Below are positions 1 through 9,163 of a stretch of DNA of 64,000 bases, one piece after another. The DNA is from Phytopythium helicoides (taxonomy: Eukaryota > Oomycota > Peronosporomycetes > Pythiales > Pythiaceae), in the NCBI GenBank assembly GCA_024867545.1, contig JANFNE010000076.1:82501-146500 (forward strand), given 5' to 3'. How positions within the stretch are numbered: position 1 is the first letter of the stretch; every line of letters begins with the position of its first letter. The notes under the pieces are model-generated. The model did no database searches. It had not been told where the DNA came from and saw nothing but the letters and a program-made list of their open reading frames with translations. The position numbers and the translations under genes were made by a program.

Positions 1-318
1 CACACATCGATTCATTCACCAACCACTTTTCCTTTCGACCTTTCATTTTATTTATTTATTTATTTGATATTCTTTTCTTTTTATTCAGTGTTCTTTAGCC
101 TCATCTTCCTCTTCTCCTTCTCCTCCTATGATTAGACACACTACGCATTCAATCACTACACACAACATACCATCCAAGTTGACGTATTTGTGTTGGATGC
201 AGCGCAGAATATACCTCGCTTCGCATTGCACACTTCTCAAAATATGATATACAGAGAAAGGACAGGGGACAGCAACGCTTTCTCGAGAGTCGGGTTCTAG
301 CATGCACCTATCATTTTG
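1..318. repeat. 318-bp direct repeat, left copy
   Basis: This stretch returns at 23267-23584 with the same length and only a couple of visible differences, for example CCTTT against CCTGT and TTAGCC against TTATCC. It may begin before the window. On the minus strand it holds an open frame ending GEEEDE.KEH, followed by AATAAA-like signals, so it could be the 3' end of a transcript. The two copies lie on either side of the disrupted tRNA-Glu locus. This suggests an old tandem duplication of the locus or a dispersed repeat near tRNA genes. The 223 bp from 319 to 541 hold a short CGCA microsatellite and a purine-rich tract. Confidence 0.85.
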
Positions 319-541
319 GACCAAACCTTCCTCTCTCTCCAGCCACGCACGCACGCACGCACGCATGGTTCCCAACGGGTGTCACAAAGAGAATGCCATT
401 CTCGTAAAGAATAACCCAAATCGGTCCATCGGACCGATAGAAGAAATTGGAAAGAAAGAAAGAGGGAAAGAGGGAAAGAAGAAGAAAAGGCACGACAAGA
501 AAATGGGAAAGCAAAAGCAAAAGCAAAGCAAAGCAAAGAAT

Positions 542-589
542 TTCCCAAACCGGGACTCGAACCCGGGTCGCGTGGGTGAAAGCCACGTA
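542..589 (-). tRNA. tRNA-Glu(UUC), 3' part of a gene split by a transposon
   Basis: Read on the minus strand, this carries the anticodon arm (stem CGTGG/CCACG, loop CTTTCAC, anticodon TTC), the T arm with the B box GGTTCGAGTCC, the 3' acceptor strand TTTGGGA and discriminator A. The 5' acceptor strand and D arm are missing here and lie 22.6 kb away at 23183-23209, beyond the pogo-like transposon. Joining the halves at the duplicated TA gives a normal cloverleaf of about 73 nt. As it stands the gene cannot give a tRNA, because the internal A box and B box are too far apart. Confidence 0.9.
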
Positions 590-617
590 CCGTATAATCG
601 TAGTTATAAGCGACGTT
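590..617 (+). repeat. Left terminal inverted repeat of the pogo-like transposon
   Basis: It starts CCGTATAATCG and pairs with the complement of 23155-23182, with one T/C mismatch at the sixteenth base. It directly follows the TA target duplication within the tRNA-Glu gene. Confidence 0.9.
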
Positions 618-755
618 TACTCCTTAGCGACACGACCAATCATCCAATCAGAGCGCCAGTAAAACAGATGTGCACTGCGAGCTATCTTTAGCTGAGGCAG
701 CTGTAAATCGTTGCTGCAGGCCCACAACCAATTTGGACCCCCGCGCATCTCAATC

Positions 756-1516
756 ATGGGGCGGCCATGCACCACCGGTACGGGCAGAAAAACCAAGCAG
801 TACAAACGCATGAGCGTTGAGTATGGAGACAAAAAGAAAGTCCTTGACTATTTGGCTCAAGGTCACAGTGTCAATGATACAATCACGAAGTTTTACGGTG
901 AGTTAACGAAAGACCAACGCCGAGCTCGGCAGCAACAGTTTAGCAAATGGCGTGGTGCTGAAATGAGTATCAGACGTGCATGCGAAGATGGCTTTGCACA
1001 GCATCGAAACATGCGAAATCTAGGTGATGGTACCGTGCTTAGTAGGGAGATCGAAGAGCAGATTGTGCTATGGGTGAACTGTATGAGAAAGGATGGCGCA
1101 CCAGTGTCTCGGGCCATGCTTCGAATCAAAGCAAGGGAAATTGCAAGCGAAGCTGGTGTCAACGAAGCGCAATTTGCTGCATCTGACACATGGATTCAAT
1201 TATTTCTTCGCCGACATAAGCTATCACTCAGAGCACGCACTCGGCAAGGGCAAACGACACCAGAAGACGCACGCGAAGCTGCATTAGCATTTCAGAAGCT
1301 TGTCCGTACAACTATAGTAAAGCAGCACTGCGTAGAGGTCTATAATGCGGATCAAACAGGTGTGTATTTACACATACCGGCATCGCGAATGGTACTAACA
1401 AGCATACATTGTAGCTGTTTTTTTGAGTATGTGCCAAAACGAACTGTGAGTGCACGAGGAACGAAGACTGTGTGGATAAAAAGCGCTAGTAAGGACAAAG
1501 AGAGAGCAACAGTAAT
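756..1516 (+). pseudogene. pogo-like transposase, N-terminal part, interrupted by gypsy A
   Basis: The first in-frame ATG of the conserved part is at 756 (MGRPCTTGTG). The encoded part has an N-terminal helix-turn-helix region, a CENP-B/Tc5-like DNA-binding domain (from REIEEQIVLWVN) and the start of the DDE domain with the first catalytic Asp in YNADQTGV. Reading stops making sense at 1516, where the gypsy A LTR begins. The frame resumes exactly at 22238 after removing one TAAT copy. The two parts together are 1611 nt, a whole number of codons for 536 residues, so the coding frame was undamaged when the retroelement arrived. Confidence 0.9.
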
Positions 1517-2529
1517 TGTGATATAGTGACTGAATAAAAATACAGGCGTATTGAACCCCCCTCACGTTGTGTTCCCTTTTGGCAAGGTTCTTTCCCTATA
1601 AGCCGGGTTGCACACGTATGAACAGGGTTCAACAAGCAACACACACATCGCTCCGCTGGCTACGAGCAAGCCAGCGAGCTGCACTCGCACTCCGTGCCCT
1701 CAGCTAGAAAGCTGACGACGTGCACTAGGCACTACACGGCAGCTGACGGACCGAAATCCCTCAGCTGAAGGGTCTTTCACCGTACTAAAGGCGGCTCGGC
1801 CCACACACAGGGCCACCAAGCACTTCCAACTCTTGGCCTGACCTTGGGCGCAACCACGACACTCAATGTGCGTTGGTGCAGCCGGCGGTCATATCCAGCC
1901 CGCACCTACGACTCACCTTGCGCAGATGCTTGCGTCGGACTTGAAAAATTCCGCTCTGTATTGGTTACTTTATAGCTTCATCATCTTCCTACTGTCTCCT
2001 ATACAATATGCAAGTATAAAATCCTACTTCCGCTGAGCAGTCGCGTCCGACCAGCAGCGGTGCCTCTTCATCTGTCCCTTGGGCCGTTTGGCTGGCCTTT
2101 GTATGGGCAGCTTGGGCGACCTTCCTGCCACCGCCCGCTCACCCGGCCAGACTTTCGCCACAGGCCACTTGTCACAGTCAGCTGTACACGCTTGTCCACC
2201 GTCCAGTGTACCCGTCTACGGGCACTGCCTAGGCGCCACCGTCTGAGGGTACACACCCACCACCGGCCAGTGTACCCGTCTACTGGCACTGCCGACCGTC
2301 ACCGTCTGAGGGTACATACCCGCCACCGGCTGGTGTACCCACACCTCCCAGCGACACTCGGTCAACCCATGAGCGCTTGGCCAGAAACGTAAATTGTTTC
2401 CCACCGACGCGGGAACGCCCGCCTGATAGCCTCGGCGCTTGGTCATAATTGCAATTTCTTCGGGCGCCTGTCCAGCCGGCCGCTAAATTGTCCGGGACTT
2501 TGGTCAGAATTGAAATTTGCTTCACCACA
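1517..2529 (-). repeat. Gypsy A 3' LTR
   Basis: It is 1013 bp with TG...CA ends and matches 21217-22233. Because the element is transcribed on the minus strand, this is the downstream LTR. It contains about 2.3 copies of a 64-bp tandem unit at about 2199-2345. The adjoining internal sequence reads AGGGGCGGT on the minus strand, a plausible polypurine tract. Confidence 0.92.
2199..2345. repeat. 64-bp tandem repeat inside the gypsy A LTR
   Basis: The core CCAGTGTACCCGTCTAC recurs at 2203 and 2267, and a diverged version (CTGGTGTACCC) starts at about 2330. The period is 63-64 bp. The 5' LTR has the same array at about 21903-22049. The solo LTR at 25003-25948 is about 67 bp shorter and appears to have one unit fewer. 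Confidence 0.8.
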
Positions 2530-2642
2530 ACCGCCCCTGGCGCGTGACGAGCCAATCAGTGAGTCGCGCGGCAAACTTTTCTGTCGTCGGCTGTTCTGTC
2601 CAAAATTTCCGCCGGCCTCTCACATCGACCGCCCCGGCCACA

Positions 2643-3234
2643 TGTAATGGGCCCCATGTCCATTACATGACACAATCTGGTCACAGATTGGTGTCTGTGG
2701 CAGCAGACTGGTGTGAGACACACTCACGGGAGCAATCAATGATTGCGACCGCACGGAATGCTCTCGAAGCATTCTCGAGTGCTCTCTGCACACGTGTCTC
2801 TGTGCATGAAGATGGTTCCTGCTGGATTTCTCTCTAGTGACGAAGCCGACGTGTCATTGTGGGTACATGTTCGTGGTTTCAACCAATCACAACGTGCCAC
2901 GTGGCGAGAGAGAGGTTCTTTGTTGAAGAACCCGAAGCTCAAGTTCAAGTTCAAGTTGGAGAACATTCTCCTGGTCCAAGCTTCAAGTTCAACCTGATTC
3001 AACCCAAGGTTTTATATTGCATTTGTAGGTTGATTGCATTTAACCCCATAGGACCCTAGTGGTTTTATGCTCGTAGGATTCAGGAACCATAAGCTTTTCA
3101 ATTCAGTTGCAAATTTGCCGCCTTCAACTCAAGTCTCCCTCCTCCTCCCTCCAAGTCGGGAGAGACCAAGTCTTCCTCAAGCGCAAGCGTGTGTGCCGTG
3201 TTTTGGGGACTGTCGTGGACAGCGCCCCAATACA
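2643..3234 (+). repeat. Gypsy B 5' LTR
   Basis: It is 592 bp and nearly identical to 9547-10138. A possible TATA element (TTTATATT) lies near 3010-3018. The final bases read CAATACA, where the other LTR has CATTACA, so this terminal inverted repeat is one base imperfect. Confidence 0.93.
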
Positions 3235-3236
3235 CC

Positions 3237-3254
3237 TGGTAGCACTTCGAGAGG
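3237..3254 (+). other. Gypsy B primer binding site
   Basis: TGGTAGCACTTCGAGAGG starts two bases after the 5' LTR. The TGG start is what pairs with a tRNA 3' CCA end. I cannot name the tRNA from the sequence alone. Confidence 0.6.
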
Positions 3255-3404
3255 TCCTTCCTGCGACCTTCCTAGAAGGGATTGCCGAAGTTGCGCTGAG
3301 CACTTCGTGAACCCTGCTCTAGAAGAGGATTGACAAAGAGGCTTTCGCCCTTTGTGCACTTCCTTTCAAGACTCTCCCTGTCTACTGCGCAGACAGCAGA
3401 AGGG

Positions 3405-4448
3405 ATGGAGACTCCGACGAGTGTGCTGCACGAAGACCAAGTGACGCTGACGAATGAGCATTTTCCTCATTTGTCCGGTCATGAGTGGGCAGCCCTCGAG
3501 CGGATGAGCGCAGTCATCGGTGAGGCAGCTGTGATCACACTGTTGAGATCAGCCTCTCCGGATGAGCAGCGAAGCGCGGCAGTGAGCTTCATGCACCATG
3601 AGGTCATGGACTCTCGTCGACAGCCCGCAACTCCTGTCTCGACGATGAGAGTAACGCCTCTGAAGCTCGACATCTCCCCGTATCGTGGCGGAGAGAACGA
3701 ACCTCTGGCGAGATGGTTCGTTGAGCTGGATGCAGCGGTGACTGCAAGACAGCTCCGGGACCCGACACAGCAAGTGTTGTTTGCAATGTCCAACCTTGCG
3801 GGTCGAGCGAAGAGTTGGGCGTATGGGAAGCGTTTGGCGGAGCCAACATGCTTCTACAACCTCGACGACTTCAAGCAAGAGTTGAAGCGCGCGTTCGAGC
3901 CTCCGCAGAGCGAGTTCCGTGCTCGTGCCGAGTTTCTCAAGCTTCGACAAGGACGCCAAGACCTCCACTCGTATGCACAACGCGCACGATATCTCGTGTC
4001 GTGCATAGTGGATCAGCCGATCGACATGGCAACACAAGTTGTCACATTCATGGCCGGTCTGGACGATGGACCGATCCGGAACCAACTGTTCCGCGAATAC
4101 CCAACGACGCTGGATCAAGCCATCGAGAGAGCGATGCAAGAAGAATTCAGCATCAAGCAAGCCAAGTTCGGTGGACCAGTTCCACGTCAAGTCCGCGTGA
4201 CGTCGTCGGCGAGCAATGGACCAGAGCCGATGGATCTGTCGTATGTCCAACATACCGACAACAAGCGCCCTCGCAACGATGGGAAATGTTTCCGTTGCGG
4301 GAAGCCAGGTCATATCGCTCGAAACTGCAAGATGTCCTTGCCGAATCGGCAAGAGACACAAGGATCGCGTTCGAACCAGAACAGCAACCGAAATTTCGGC
4401 CGCCGGTTCGACCGTTCCCAAGGGTCAAAAAACGGGAACGACCAGTAG
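3405..4448 (+). CDS. gag: Gypsy B Gag (capsid/nucleocapsid)
   Basis: This is the structural protein that packages the element RNA. I chose the ATG at 3405 (METPTSVLHE) because the preceding residues look like leader; an in-frame ATG at 3330 is possible. From 3405 it gives 347 residues. The middle (about residues 90-220) resembles the Retrotrans_gag capsid domain, with WFVELD, AKSWAY and the FEPPQSEFRAR...L stretch. A zinc knuckle CFRCGKPGHIARNC starts near residue 295, followed by a basic Asn/Arg/Ser-rich tail. The TAG stop at 4446-4448 lies within the stem of a frameshift signal, so a fraction of ribosomes should continue into pol. Leader and start position are inference; the family call is firm. 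Confidence 0.9.
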   Translation: METPTSVLHEDQVTLTNEHFPHLSGHEWAALERMSAVIGEAAVITLLRSASPDEQRSAAVSFMHHEVMDSRRQPATPVSTMRVTPLKLDISPYRGGENEPLARWFVELDAAVTARQLRDPTQQVLFAMSNLAGRAKSWAYGKRLAEPTCFYNLDDFKQELKRAFEPPQSEFRARAEFLKLRQGRQDLHSYAQRARYLVSCIVDQPIDMATQVVTFMAGLDDGPIRNQLFREYPTTLDQAIERAMQEEFSIKQAKFGGPVPRQVRVTSSASNGPEPMDLSYVQHTDNKRPRNDGKCFRCGKPGHIARNCKMSLPNRQETQGSRSNQNSNRNFGRRFDRSQGSKNGNDQ

Positions 4449-4467
4449 GGGCGGGGCTCCCTACTGG
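4427..4467 (+). promoter_or_regulatory. -1 ribosomal frameshift signal between gag and pol of element B
   Basis: The heptamer A AAA AAC (4427-4433) lies in the correct phase relative to gag (..TCA AAA AAC). An 8-nt spacer follows, then a perfect 9-bp stem CCAGTAGGG/CCCTACTGG (4442-4450 with 4459-4467) with an 8-nt loop. The gag stop is inside the 5' arm. Loop bases CGGGGC (4452-4457) can also pair with GCCCCG at 4512-4517, which would make a pseudoknot. Slipping back one base enters the open pol frame exactly. Confidence 0.88.
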
Positions 4468-7400
4468 GCCCGACAAGAGGACTGTGAATGTTGTGGAGAC
4501 ACAGGACTCTGGCCCCGATGTGCATGAGGCACGTGCAGTTTCCACAAGGAGTGATGGGAGTGTCAGTCAGAGCACTGCTCTGATCATGCTCAAAGTTCAT
4601 GTAGATGGTATTGAAACGCCTCTACGTGCTTTGGTTGACACTGGAGCGTCGAATAATTTTGTTCGAGCGAAAGTCGTGATCGGGAGTGACAAGACTCCTC
4701 ACGATGCGACGAAAGATATGGTTGTTCGGTTGGCCAATGGGTCGACTGTGAAGATGCCGAAGCGAACCGTGCGCTTGGCAATCGAGTTTGAAGATTTCCG
4801 AGGCGAGGACGATTTCATTCTCCTCGATCTCGATGACAAGTTTGACATCATCCTGGGCATGCCATGGTTGAAGCGTTACCAACCTCGCATTGACTGGATG
4901 AAGATGAAGATTTCCGTCGACAAGAGTGTCAACGAAGACCTGGGCTGCGTTGCAGCAGGTGAAGTGATTTGGGCGTATGCGTCTGTGGAAGATGCGTCGA
5001 ATGGGACTCAGGAGTGCGATGGCCCCTCAATCCCACAAGACAAGCCCGAGACGACTACTGGAGGTGGAGCAGTCAGGCGCCAGAAAAAGACTGTCTCCTT
5101 TGCCATTGGTGACGAGAAAGCTCGTCATGGCGTGAAGTGTGAAGATCCTTCCCAAGATATGGAGAAACCCGACGAAGAGAGTTTTCCGTCGTCAAGCATC
5201 CCTGATCAAGATGCGAGTCAAGGCGATGAAGGTGGTGACCCACAGAGAGGCATCACAAGCAGTTATGCGAACGTCGTGGTCTACGGTGAAGATGGTGACG
5301 TCGATGTGTTCCGTCACGTGAAGATTGAAAATCCTCCAAGTTCAGTCGAAGATTTGGTTTCCTTGCCCGTGATGAGCAAGAAGGCGCTTATGCGTAGCCT
5401 GGCGAAAGGCGAAATTTCGCAGCTTTGTGCGATTGTTGAGGCAATCGACGAAGACCTCGTCAACACAGCATCAAGTCTGGATGCTGAAGTGTTGCACGAG
5501 AAGACACGGAAGGAAAGGTTCGAGGAGCAGTCATGGGATGCCCTCAAGGAGAACCCCGTGTATGAGCTTGTCCGGGAGTTTGAGGACATATTCCCCGACA
5601 AGGTGCCGGACGAACTGCCGTTCGATAGAGGCATTCGTCATGAGATTGATGTACTTCCTGGCACGAAGTACTGTATCACTAGACAGTGGCCGTTGCCAAA
5701 GGAACAAGTCGATGCGATCGACGAGTTCTTTGCACAACGCGCAAAGGCTGGTCATGTGCGAGAGAGCAAGTCCCCGCACTGCAGTCCCACTTTCTGTGTG
5801 AAGAAGGCGACTGGCGGATGGCGCATCGTTCATGCTTTCAACAAGCTGAACGACGCTACCATTCCCGCTCAGACTCCGGTTCCACGCAAGGACATGATCC
5901 TTGATGGAATGGTTGGCAGCACCGTTTTCAGTGCGATCGATCTGAAGGATGGGTTCTATCAGCTTCGAATGCGCGAAAGCGATGTCCCACTAACCGCAGT
6001 GAGTACCCCGAGTGGTATGCTGTGGGAATGGTTAGTGATGCCACAAGGACTGAAGAATGCACCTGCGACTTTCAATCGCATGGTCACGAATGTTCTTCGC
6101 CCTTTGCGAACATTTGCACCAAGTTACTTTGACGATATATTCGTTCATAGTAAGGCCGTGGACGGAAGATCTGATGTTGATGTTCATCTTGGTCATCTTC
6201 GTCAAGTATTCCAGGTCATGCGTGAGAACAAGCTCTACGCAAACTTGAAAAAGTGCGTGTTCTTTGCCCCTGAGATTCCTGTTCTCGGTTGCTTTGTGGG
6301 AAAGAACGGTGTTCGAGTCGATCCGGAGAAGGTCAAAGCTATTGATGATTGGCCCGTGCCTAAGAACATCAAACAGCTACGACAGTGGTTGGGTCTGGCC
6401 AACTACTTGCACAAGTACACGCGCAATTATGCAGCGTTAGTGCAGCCTCTCACACAACTGTTGAAGAAAGACGTTGAGTGGAAGTGGTCTGACGATCACC
6501 AAGCGGCGTTCGAAGAGGTCAAGAGGAGTCTTCGTGAAGCTCCTGTGCTGGCTCTTCCGAACCACGACAAGCCGTTCCACGTCGTCTGTGATGCAAGCGG
6601 CTATGCCATCGGTTGCGCTTTGATGCAACACGATGATGAGGGCCGAGAGCGAGTAGTGTCGTATCAATCACGACAACTCCGACCCGCAGAACGGAACTAC
6701 CCAGTTCATGACAAGGAACTTCTTGCGATGAAGTATGCCTTAGTCAAGTTCCGTGTATACTTGCTTGGCGAGGAGCGCTTTGCGATCTACACAGATCATG
6801 CGTCGCTGCGAACAGCGGTAAAGACTCCTCACTTGTCCCAAAGGATGGCTAGGTGGCTCTCCTTCTTTGCGGAGTACAACTTTGTTGTGCACTACAAGCC
6901 AGGCAAGATGAACATCCTAGCCGACGCCTTGTCAAGACGTCCGGACTATGATCCCAAGTCCAAGAACGAGGATCCGGACGAAGCGTGTCGACTCTGCGAA
7001 GATGTTCAAGCGATCGCAGTTCAAGCTTCGACTTCAGTGCGCGAAGACATCATCGAGGGATACAAGTCTGACGAGACCTGTCAGGACTTGCTCAAGTATT
7101 TCAAAAATCCCTCTGACAAGGCACTGCAAGGTCTCCCAGCACGAACAAGATCGCGCGTTCACCGCTTTCGAGTACACAATGGGTTGTTGTACTACGCGGT
7201 TGAAGATGGGGATACAGAACGAGTTGTTGTTCCCAACGATGAGGGTGTGCGTCATCGACTCTTGTATGAGTATCATGACAGCCCTTCGGGTGGCCATCTC
7301 GGACGAGAGAAGACATTTCTCAGTCTTTCCCGAGATTACTACTGGCCACACATGTACAAGTGGGTTCGCAAGTATGTGAAGACCTGTGAGATCTGCCAGC

Positions 7401-9163
7401 GAGTGAAGCCTTCAGGCTCCACGCAGGCCCCACTTCGTTCATTGCCTGTCCCTCAGGACAGCTGGAGGTCCGTGAGCATGGATTTTATATTCGGACTTCC
7501 ACGAGACAAGCACCGCAGGAATGGGATCCTGGTGTTTGTGGACCGATTCAGCAAGATGGTCCATCTTGCTCCTGTTTCGGACAAGATCTCAGCCGAGAAG
7601 ACAGCCAAGGTCTTTTTGGATGTGGTATTCCGTTTGCACGGTTTGCCAACTGAGATCGTGTCAGACCGTGACACCCGCTTCACATCCAAGTTTTGGCGCG
7701 CATTGTTCAAATTGTTGGGCACCAAGCTGTCCATGTCAACAGCGGCGCACCCTGAAACGGACGGTCAAACGGAACGAGTGAATCGTGTCCTTGAAGACGT
7801 ACTGCGTAGTTACGCTACGTCATTTGGAGAGTGGAGTGAATTTCTCCCTCTCTGCGAGTTTGCGTTGAACAATTCCACGCATGTCTCGACGGGTCACTCC
7901 CCATTCTATGTGAACTACGGTCTCCATCCGAGAGTACCAGCGTCACTAGTGGGAGAGGTCTCTACCTTAAGTGGGGGAGGGACTACGGCGAATGACAATA
8001 CGCCGCAGTCAGATGATGACCTGAATGCTGCCATCGAGTTCAATGCCAATTTTGAATCGATGAAACCGTTAGATAAACTAACTGGTCGCGAGAAGCAGCT
8101 AGTCGATGACTTTGTCGTGCGGAGTCAAGCCGTTGTGAGGTTTGTTCGAGACGCAATCGCACAGGCTCAGGATCTGCAAAAGCAAAACGCAGACAAGAGT
8201 GGAAGGAAGAACAAGCAATCTTTCAAGGTCAATGATCTTGTATTGCTTAGTTCGGCGAACCTGCCTGAACATGCAGTGTCCAACCTGGGAAGTTCAAAAC
8301 TTTTGCCAAGGTTCATTGGACCGTTCACGGTGGTGAAATGCAATGGTGATGCCTACACACTAGACATCCCAACGAGCATGCGTCTGCACCCAACGTTTTA
8401 CGTGGGCAGACTAAAGCCTTACCTTCCAAGTGGGTCCGCAGACCCTAGTGAGCCTTGCGCGAGTGATCCATACGATCATGAAGTTGCTCCATTTGGTGGC
8501 GAAGAGTCTTCAACTCATCGTCTTGGAGCATCTTCTCGGCATAGAGGCGCTGAAGCACATCGAAGGACTCCTCCTTCACTGCTTCCAACGCAAGAAGGCG
8601 AGATTGGTACTCCTTACGAAGTACCTCGAGTGCAGTCCCTGCCTCCTCCACAGAGCGAAGCAGACGCTCATGGAATGCCTCTCGAGCCTTCTGAGTCTTC
8701 TGGAGTCGCTCAAGTTCGGCCTGAACTTGCTCGAACCGTTGCTCAAAACGGGACTCCAATGCCGAACGCTGGGCTGGACCATCGGACAGCGAGTCAAGTA
8801 TTGACTCCTGCTCCTTCAGCTGGTCCTCGAGGCTGTCGCACCGGTCAGCGAGAACTGCGTCGCGAACTTCCAGTGCCTCGATCTGCGCACGATGAGCACT
8901 CTTCCACTTCCAGAGCCGCTCGATCGTTTTCGCGTTCAGCCCCACCTCCTCTGATCGATCATCAGGGAGAGCATCGATGGATCGTGGAGTCGATTGTTGG
9001 TCACGAGGACCGACAGACTCGTGGGAAGAAGCGGTTGACTCGTCAACGCTTCTATCGAGTTCGGTGGCGCGGCTACCCACCGAGTTCGGACACGTGGGAA
9101 CCGAGACAGACCCTTGAGTCTGATATTCCCGACGTGGTCCGCAGCTACGAGGCAAGCTTGTAG
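4433..9163 (+). CDS. pol: Gypsy B Pol (protease, RT, RNase H, integrase, chromodomain)
   Basis: It is made as a Gag-Pol fusion by -1 frameshifting at 4427-4433, which adds about 1576 residues; the open frame extends upstream but overlaps gag. In order: aspartic protease with LVDTGAS (Asp codon 4637); reverse transcriptase with FSAIDLKDGFYQL, MPQGLKNAPATF and catalytic YFDD (6125-6136); RNase H with VVCDASGYAIG and IYTDHASL; integrase with the zinc-binding H-H-C-C region (YHDSPSGGHLG...CEICQ) and catalytic D, D, E in SMDFIFGLP, VSDRDTRF and HPETDGQTERV; a GPF-type module near 8310-8410; and a C-terminal chromodomain (about 8965-9140, RFYRVRWRGYPPSSDTWEP). The proline-rich linker before the chromodomain, about 8445-8960, is also coded on the other strand by the antisense frame 8445-9479. 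Only one RNase H is present, unlike element A. No disabling lesion was seen. Confidence 0.94.
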   Translation, partial: RERPVGAGLPTGPDKRTVNVVETQDSGPDVHEARAVSTRSDGSVSQSTALIMLKVHVDGIETPLRALVDTGASNNFVRAKVVIGSDKTPHDATKDMVVRLANGSTVKMPKRTVRLAIEFEDFRGEDDFILLDLDDKFDIILGMPWLKRYQPRIDWMKMKISVDKSVNEDLGCVAAGEVIWAYASVEDASNGTQECDGPSIPQDKPETTTGGGAVRRQKKTVSFAIGDEKARHGVKCEDPSQDMEKPDEESFPSSSIPDQDASQGDEGGDPQRGITSSYANVVVYGEDGDVDVFRHVKIENPPSSVEDLVSLPVMSKKALMRSLAKGEISQLCAIVEAIDEDLVNTASSLDAEVLHEKTRKERFEEQSWDALKENPVYELVREFEDIFPDKVPDELPFDRGIRHEIDVLPGTKYCITRQWPLPKEQVDAIDEFFAQRAKAGHVRESKSPHCSPTFCVKKATGGWRIVHAFNKLNDATIPAQTPVPRKDMILDGMVGSTVFSAIDLKDGFYQLRMRESDVPLTAVSTPSGMLWEWLVMPQGLKNAPATFNRMVTNVLRPLRTFAPSYFDDIFVHSKAVDGRSDVDVHLGHLRQVFQVMRENKLYANLKKCVFFAPEIPVLGCFVGKNGVRVDPEKVKAIDDWPVPKNIKQLRQWLGLANYLHKYTRNYAALVQPLTQLLKKDVEWKWSDDHQAAFEEVKRSLREAPVLALPNHDKPFHVVCDASGYAIGCALMQHDDEGRERVVSYQSRQLRPAERNYPVHDKELLAMKYALVKFRVYLLGEERFAIYTDHASLRTAVKTPHLSQRMARWLSFFAEYNFVVHYKPGKMNILADALSRRPDYDPKSKNEDPDEACRLCEDVQAIAVQASTSVREDIIEGYKSDETCQDLLKYFKNPSDKALQGLPARTRSRVHRFRVHNGLLYYAVEDGDTERVVVPNDEGVRHRLLYEYHDSPSGGHLGREKTFLSLSRDYYWPHMYKWVRKYVKTCEICQRVKPSGSTQAPLRSLPVPQDSWRSVSMDFIFGLPRDKHRRNGILVFVDRFSKMVHLAPVSDKISAEKTAKVFLDVVFRLHGLPTEIVSDRDTRFTSKFWRALFKLLGTKLSMSTAAHPETDGQTERVNRVLEDVLRSYATSFGEWSEFLPLCEFALNNSTHVSTGHSPFYVNYGLHPRVPASLVGEVSTLSGGGTTANDNTPQSDDDLNAAIEFNANFESMKPLDKLTGREKQLVDDFVVRSQAVVRFVRDAIAQAQDLQKQNADKSGRKNKQSFKVNDLVLLSSANLPEHAVSNLGSSKLLPRFIGPFTVVKCNGDAYTLDIPTSMRLHPTFYVGRLKPYLPSGSADPSEPCASDPYDHEVAPFGGEESSTHRLGASSRHRGAEAHRRTPPSLLPTQEGEIGTPYEVPRVQSLPPPQSEADAHGMPLEPSESSGVAQVRPELARTVAQNGTPMPNAGLDHRTASQVLTPAPSAGPRGCRTGQRELRRELPVPRSAHDEHSSTSRAARSFSRSAPPPLIDHQGEHRWIVESIVGHEDRQTRGKKRLTRQRFYRVRWRGYPPSSDTWEPRQTLESDIPDVVRSYEASL

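Noticed and set aside
2060..2392. 110-codon frame in the gypsy A LTR, repeated in the second LTR
   Set aside because: It lies in the LTR tandem repeat region, and the repetition is due to LTR identity only.
3549..4421. 290-codon minus frame opposite element B gag
   Set aside because: Lies wholly within gag and has no ordered features; treated as a shadow frame.
4451..4471. Tight pseudoknot using loop GGGC with GCCC at 4468-4471
   Set aside because: The pairing partner directly adjoins the stem, leaving no loop to cross a 9-bp helix; the pairing with 4512-4517 is sterically possible instead.
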